This document shows positions 5,853 to 8,377 of a stretch of 8,377 bases of DNA, in pieces. Below the pieces are notes generated by a model. The model was not told the DNA's origin. It saw nothing but the letters and a program-made list of their open reading frames with translations, and did not search any database. The stretch's first letter is position 1. Each line of letters starts with the position of its first letter. Both the position numbers and the translations under genes were made by a program. This stretch comes from Deltaproteobacteria bacterium (GTDB lineage Bacteria > Desulfobacterota > Desulfobacteria > Desulfobacterales > JAUVKB01): the NCBI GenBank assembly GCA_030596405.1, contig JAUVKB010000093.1, forward strand, positions 1 to 8,377. Direction: 5' to 3'.

Positions 5853-6056
5853 ATAATAACAAGCCTGTCATAAACCTTGAAAGCAATACTTGCAAATGTA
5901 TTGAAAAAACTTGATCTTTCCTGTATTTTAATTTCCCATGAAATGGATTTTATGGAAAGCATAACAAATTCTATATATCAAATGGAAAATGGAGAAATTA
6001 TCAAATGCAAAACGCTTCATAAACATATTCACACCCATCCGCATATCTCCCACTAA
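5849..6056 (+). pseudogene. cbiO: Remnant of the ECF transporter ATPase gene (cbiO/nikO) with a large internal out-of-frame deletion
   Basis: The start is in the expected place, an ATG overlapping the stop of the T component, and the first codons read MNNNKPVINLE, typical of an ABC ATPase beginning. The frame then ends at TGA 5912-5914 after 21 codons. From about 5874 a different frame reads TLKAILANVLKKLDLSCILI followed by SHEMDFMESI and MENGEIIK, up to TAA 6054-6056. This is the C-terminal end of a CbiO/NikO ATPase, including the switch histidine (H-loop, ISHEMDF) and a His-rich tail (LHKHIHTHPHISH). Walker A, Q-loop, the LSGGQ signature and Walker B are all absent. Against a usual length of about 230-280 residues, roughly 500-600 bp are missing. 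The likely junction is near 5872-5882, where the sequence AACCTTGAA fits either side. The protein cannot hydrolyse ATP. A genuine deletion or an assembly collapse would look the same here. Confidence 0.85.
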
Positions 6057-6143
6057 GTTGTAATTTTCCCTTTTTTCATTTTACTCTTTCTGATTGTTCA
6101 GGAGTATACCTGACAGGCTGATTTTACTTGGAGAATATTAAAA
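6057..6143 (+). promoter_or_regulatory. Gap before the decarboxylase gene with a small inverted repeat
   Basis: A pyrimidine-rich stretch (6064-6090) is followed by the inverted repeat TCAGG-AGTATA-CCTGA at 6098-6113. This repeat lies about 30 bases before the start codon, upstream of the Shine-Dalgarno TTGGAG (6129-6134). It could be a small leader hairpin or an operator. No convincing -35/-10 pair and no strong terminator for the transporter operon are visible. Confidence 0.25.
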
Positions 6144-7448
6144 ATGACCATGCCCAAAAAATTTAAAGAGCATCTTTTTCCCTTATTAAAGGATATAACC
6201 GGGCACTTTGACACACCCTTTCACATTTACGATGAGGCCGGCATATATGAAACCGGCCGGATGCTTATAGACAAATTTTCAGGCATAAAGGGCTTTCGTG
6301 AATATTTCGCGGTCAAAGCACTTCCTAATCCACGTATTCTTGAAATCATGAAGCAGATGGGTTTTGGCTTTGATTGCAGCTCCATACCTGAACTTATTCT
6401 CAGTCGGCAAGCAGGTGGCAGCGGAGAAGAAATCATGTTCACCTCAAACAACACCAGCCACGCGGAATTTTTATCAGCATCGGCTGACGGCGGGTGCATA
6501 TTAAATCTCGATGACATAACGCTTATCCCAAAAGTTCCTCAAATGCCGGAACTTGTCTGTTTTCGCTACAACCCCGGTTCAACGCGTACCGGCAATACAA
6601 TTATAGGAAATCCGGTTGAGGCAAAATACGGGGTGAGCCACGAACAGATTCTGTCTGCTTATAAGACCGCGCGTGACTTTGGCGCAAAGCGTTTCGGCCT
6701 TCACACCATGCTGGCCTCTAATGAACTGGATTATAAGTACATGCTCCAGACCACCCGGATGCTCCTGGAACTTGCAGAGTGGATATCGGATAAACTTAAT
6801 ATCAATTTTGAATTTATTAATATCGGCGGCGGGCTTGGAATCCCATATAAACCGGAAGACAGACCTCTTGATCTTCACGCCATGGCAAAAGAGATTACCG
6901 ATCTGTTCAACCGGTTTGAAAAACGGAACAGCTACGCGCCGAAATTTTTCTTAGAAAGCGGACGTTACATGACAGGGCCTCACGGCGTACTTGTAGTAAA
7001 AGCGATCAATAAGAAAGATATCTATAGAAAATATATAGGCGTTGACGCCTGCATGTCGTCCCTTATGCGGCCGGGCATATATGGCGCCTACCATCATATC
7101 AGTGTATTAGGCAAAAAACCGGACAAAAAGGGTGTAGTAGTAGTAGTAGTAGATGTGGTGGGATCTCTTTGCGAAAATAACGATAAATTTGCGGTTCAAC
7201 GCCGTCTCCCAAAAATCGAACAGGGAGATATACTGATTATTCACGATACCGGCGCGCACGGACATGCCATGGGTTTTAACTACAACGGGAGGTTAAGACC
7301 AAAGGAGCTCCTGCTTAAGACCGATGGTTCCGTTGAAATGATCCGCAGGGAAGAAACAGCAGCCGATTACTTTGCCACACTCAATTTTGAGAGCAAAGTT
7401 ATAATTCCAAAAACAGAGGACCCGGCATCACGCTTTACAAACATGTAA
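6144..7448 (+). CDS. lysA: Fold-III PLP-dependent decarboxylase, diaminopimelate decarboxylase (LysA) family
   Basis: A 434-residue cytoplasmic enzyme of the alanine-racemase-fold decarboxylases; family members convert meso-diaminopimelate to L-lysine. The PLP lysine is K58 in YFAVKALPNP, followed by DCSSIPEL (78-84). H187 in GLHTM stacks on the cofactor, and INIGGGLGIPY (226-235) and ESGRY (271-275) bind the phosphate; the more usual form of the latter is EPGR. VDACMSSLMRPGIYGAYH (300-317) is the family C-terminal signature. C343-E344 in SLCENNDKFA supplies the active-site cysteine from the partner subunit, and Y380 lies in GFNYNGRLRP. Substrate residues differ enough from textbook LysA that another basic amino acid or polyamine precursor is possible. 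The start is the first ATG, nine bases after TTGGAG; a second ATG two codons later is less well spaced. The Val331-336 run is encoded by a GTA repeat. Convergent with the aminotransferase gene 17 bp away. Confidence 0.85.
   Translation: MTMPKKFKEHLFPLLKDITGHFDTPFHIYDEAGIYETGRMLIDKFSGIKGFREYFAVKALPNPRILEIMKQMGFGFDCSSIPELILSRQAGGSGEEIMFTSNNTSHAEFLSASADGGCILNLDDITLIPKVPQMPELVCFRYNPGSTRTGNTIIGNPVEAKYGVSHEQILSAYKTARDFGAKRFGLHTMLASNELDYKYMLQTTRMLLELAEWISDKLNINFEFINIGGGLGIPYKPEDRPLDLHAMAKEITDLFNRFEKRNSYAPKFFLESGRYMTGPHGVLVVKAINKKDIYRKYIGVDACMSSLMRPGIYGAYHHISVLGKKPDKKGVVVVVVDVVGSLCENNDKFAVQRRLPKIEQGDILIIHDTGAHGHAMGFNYNGRLRPKELLLKTDGSVEMIRREETAADYFATLNFESKVIIPKTEDPASRFTNM
7134..7151 (+). repeat. (GTA)6 trinucleotide repeat inside the decarboxylase gene
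   Basis: Six tandem GTA codons encode V331-V336 and run into DVVG, a strand just before the active-site cysteine loop. The repeat unit equals a codon, so slippage would change the length of the valine run without shifting the frame. The preceding KKPDKKG is a surface turn, so length changes might be tolerated. Confidence 0.9.
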
Positions 7449-7465
7449 TTTAAATGCCACAGTTA

Positions 7466-8377
7466 TTAAAGAGCAAAACAGAACGCTTTTATATTTTTCA
7501 CCACATATTCCTGCTGATCATCTGAAAGTTCGGGGTATATTGGAAGAGCCAAAGTATGTAATGCAGCATATTCAGACTCAGGGAAATCACCCTTTTTGCA
7601 GTTAAGATATGAAAAACATTCCTGAATATGCATGGGAACAGGATAGTATATTTCCGATCCTATCCCTGCGTCACTTAAAAAAGCGCGCAGATCGTCTCTT
7701 TTTTCCTTAACGCTTATAACAAACTGATTGTATATGTGGCGATCTTCTTTTTCAACAGGGAGACTGACCATATCGCCCAAACCGGCATCTGCAAAAAGCT
7801 CTCTATATTTGGATGCGTTTTTCCGGCGGGACTCGGTCCAGCTATCTAAATATTTCAGTTTTACGGAAACAATTGCGGCCTGGAGTGCATCCAGCCTGAA
7901 ATTGCCGCCGACAACCTTGTGATAATATTTTGGCCCGGAGCCGTGCATTCTGAATGTCCGAAGTTTATCACACAGATCTTGCCTGTTCGTTGTCACGATC
8001 CCGCCATCGCCGAAAGCGCCAAGATTTTTTGAAGGAAAAAAGGAAAAACAGCCGAAATCACCCATCGATCCGGCGCGTCTTTTCTTATATTCCGCTCCTA
8101 TGGCCTGGGCGGCGTCTTCAATCACAACAAGTTTGTACTGTTTTGCAAATTCAAGGATGGGATCCATGTCGGCACATTGACCATAAAGATGAACCGGAAT
8201 AACAGCCTTTATCCTTTCGATCTCTTTGCGGGGCATGGATGAGACAACCTTTTCCATGCTTTCCGGAGAAATATTATAGGTAACCGGATCAATGTCGGCA
8301 AATAAGGGTTTTGCGCCGATGCGCGCTATTGAACCTGCTGTTGCAAAAAAAGTATAAGGCGTCGTGATCACATAATC
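7466..8377 (-). CDS. DegT/DnrJ/EryC1/StrS aminotransferase, N-terminus beyond the window edge
   Basis: A PLP-dependent fold-I sugar aminotransferase that transfers an amino group, typically from glutamate, to a nucleotide-linked keto-sugar for surface polysaccharide or antibiotic sugar synthesis. The frame stays open to the last base of the window (reading DYVITTPYTF), so the GTG at 8371 is not the start. The visible 303 residues lack roughly the first 60-70 of a normal ~370. Motifs numbered from the window edge are: VITTPYTFFAT (3-13), PVHLYGQCADMDPI (61-74), IEDAAQAIGA (86-95) with the aspartate that binds the pyridine nitrogen, SFFPSKNLGAFGDGG (112-126) with the Schiff-base K117, GGNFRLDALQAA (about 154-165), and the C-terminal YYPVPMHIQ. 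All catalytic residues in the visible part are intact. The product sugar cannot be predicted without its neighbours. Convergent with the decarboxylase gene. Confidence 0.92.
   Translation of the reverse strand, partial: DYVITTPYTFFATAGSIARIGAKPLFADIDPVTYNISPESMEKVVSSMPRKEIERIKAVIPVHLYGQCADMDPILEFAKQYKLVVIEDAAQAIGAEYKKRRAGSMGDFGCFSFFPSKNLGAFGDGGIVTTNRQDLCDKLRTFRMHGSGPKYYHKVVGGNFRLDALQAAIVSVKLKYLDSWTESRRKNASKYRELFADAGLGDMVSLPVEKEDRHIYNQFVISVKEKRDDLRAFLSDAGIGSEIYYPVPMHIQECFSYLNCKKGDFPESEYAALHTLALPIYPELSDDQQEYVVKNIKAFCFAL

Noticed and set aside
7449..7465. Bidirectional terminator between the convergent decarboxylase and aminotransferase genes
   Set aside because: The 17-bp gap contains no inverted repeat able to form a stable stem.
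7466..8371. GTG at 8371 as the start of the aminotransferase
   Set aside because: The frame continues to the window edge with family-typical residues, and the N-terminal ~60-70 residues of the fold are missing.

Overview
The window reads like a chromosomal stretch from a strictly anaerobic, AT-leaning Gram-negative bacterium. The closest fit is a Desulfobacterota (Desulfobacteraceae-like) genome. This is inferred from the gene mix: an HDOD protein followed by a REC-PAS regulator, an ECF metal transporter with a NikL-type subunit, and the style of the proteins. No marker gene in the window settles the taxonomy. No rRNA, tRNA, CRISPR array, transposase or phage gene is visible.

Layout: (1) 1-1454, + strand: the 3' part of an HDOD-domain gene, overlapping by 4 bp a response regulator made of a receiver domain, a coiled coil and a C-terminal PAS-like domain. 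(2) 1497-3344, - strand: a D-lactate-dehydrogenase-like 2-hydroxyacid dehydrogenase and, upstream of it, a class I SAM-dependent methyltransferase, separated by 165 bp that hold a possible promoter. (3) 3345-3836: a 492-bp divergent intergenic region. It contains a perfect inverted repeat near the methyltransferase start, two short minus-strand reading frames separated by one stop codon, a good sigma70-like promoter, and a leader that ends in a long hairpin plus T-run just before the next ribosome-binding site. (4) 3837-6056, + strand: an ECF-type nickel/cobalt uptake operon in the order M (substrate-binding permease), L (periplasmic accessory subunit), Q (T component), then O (ATPase). The O gene survives only as its first dozen codons joined out of frame to its last ~60 codons. 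(5) 6144-7448, + strand: a fold-III PLP decarboxylase of the diaminopimelate decarboxylase family, with a six-fold GTA repeat inside the coding region. (6) 7466-8377, - strand, convergent and cut by the window edge: a DegT/DnrJ/EryC1/StrS sugar aminotransferase.

The M, L and Q proteins would form the membrane part of a Ni2+/Co2+ importer. The ATPase that should power it is destroyed here, so either the system is dying, it borrows an ATPase encoded elsewhere, or the deletion is an assembly error. That broken ATPase and the attenuator-like leader are the two most interesting signals. I found nothing I would call a wholly new biological system.
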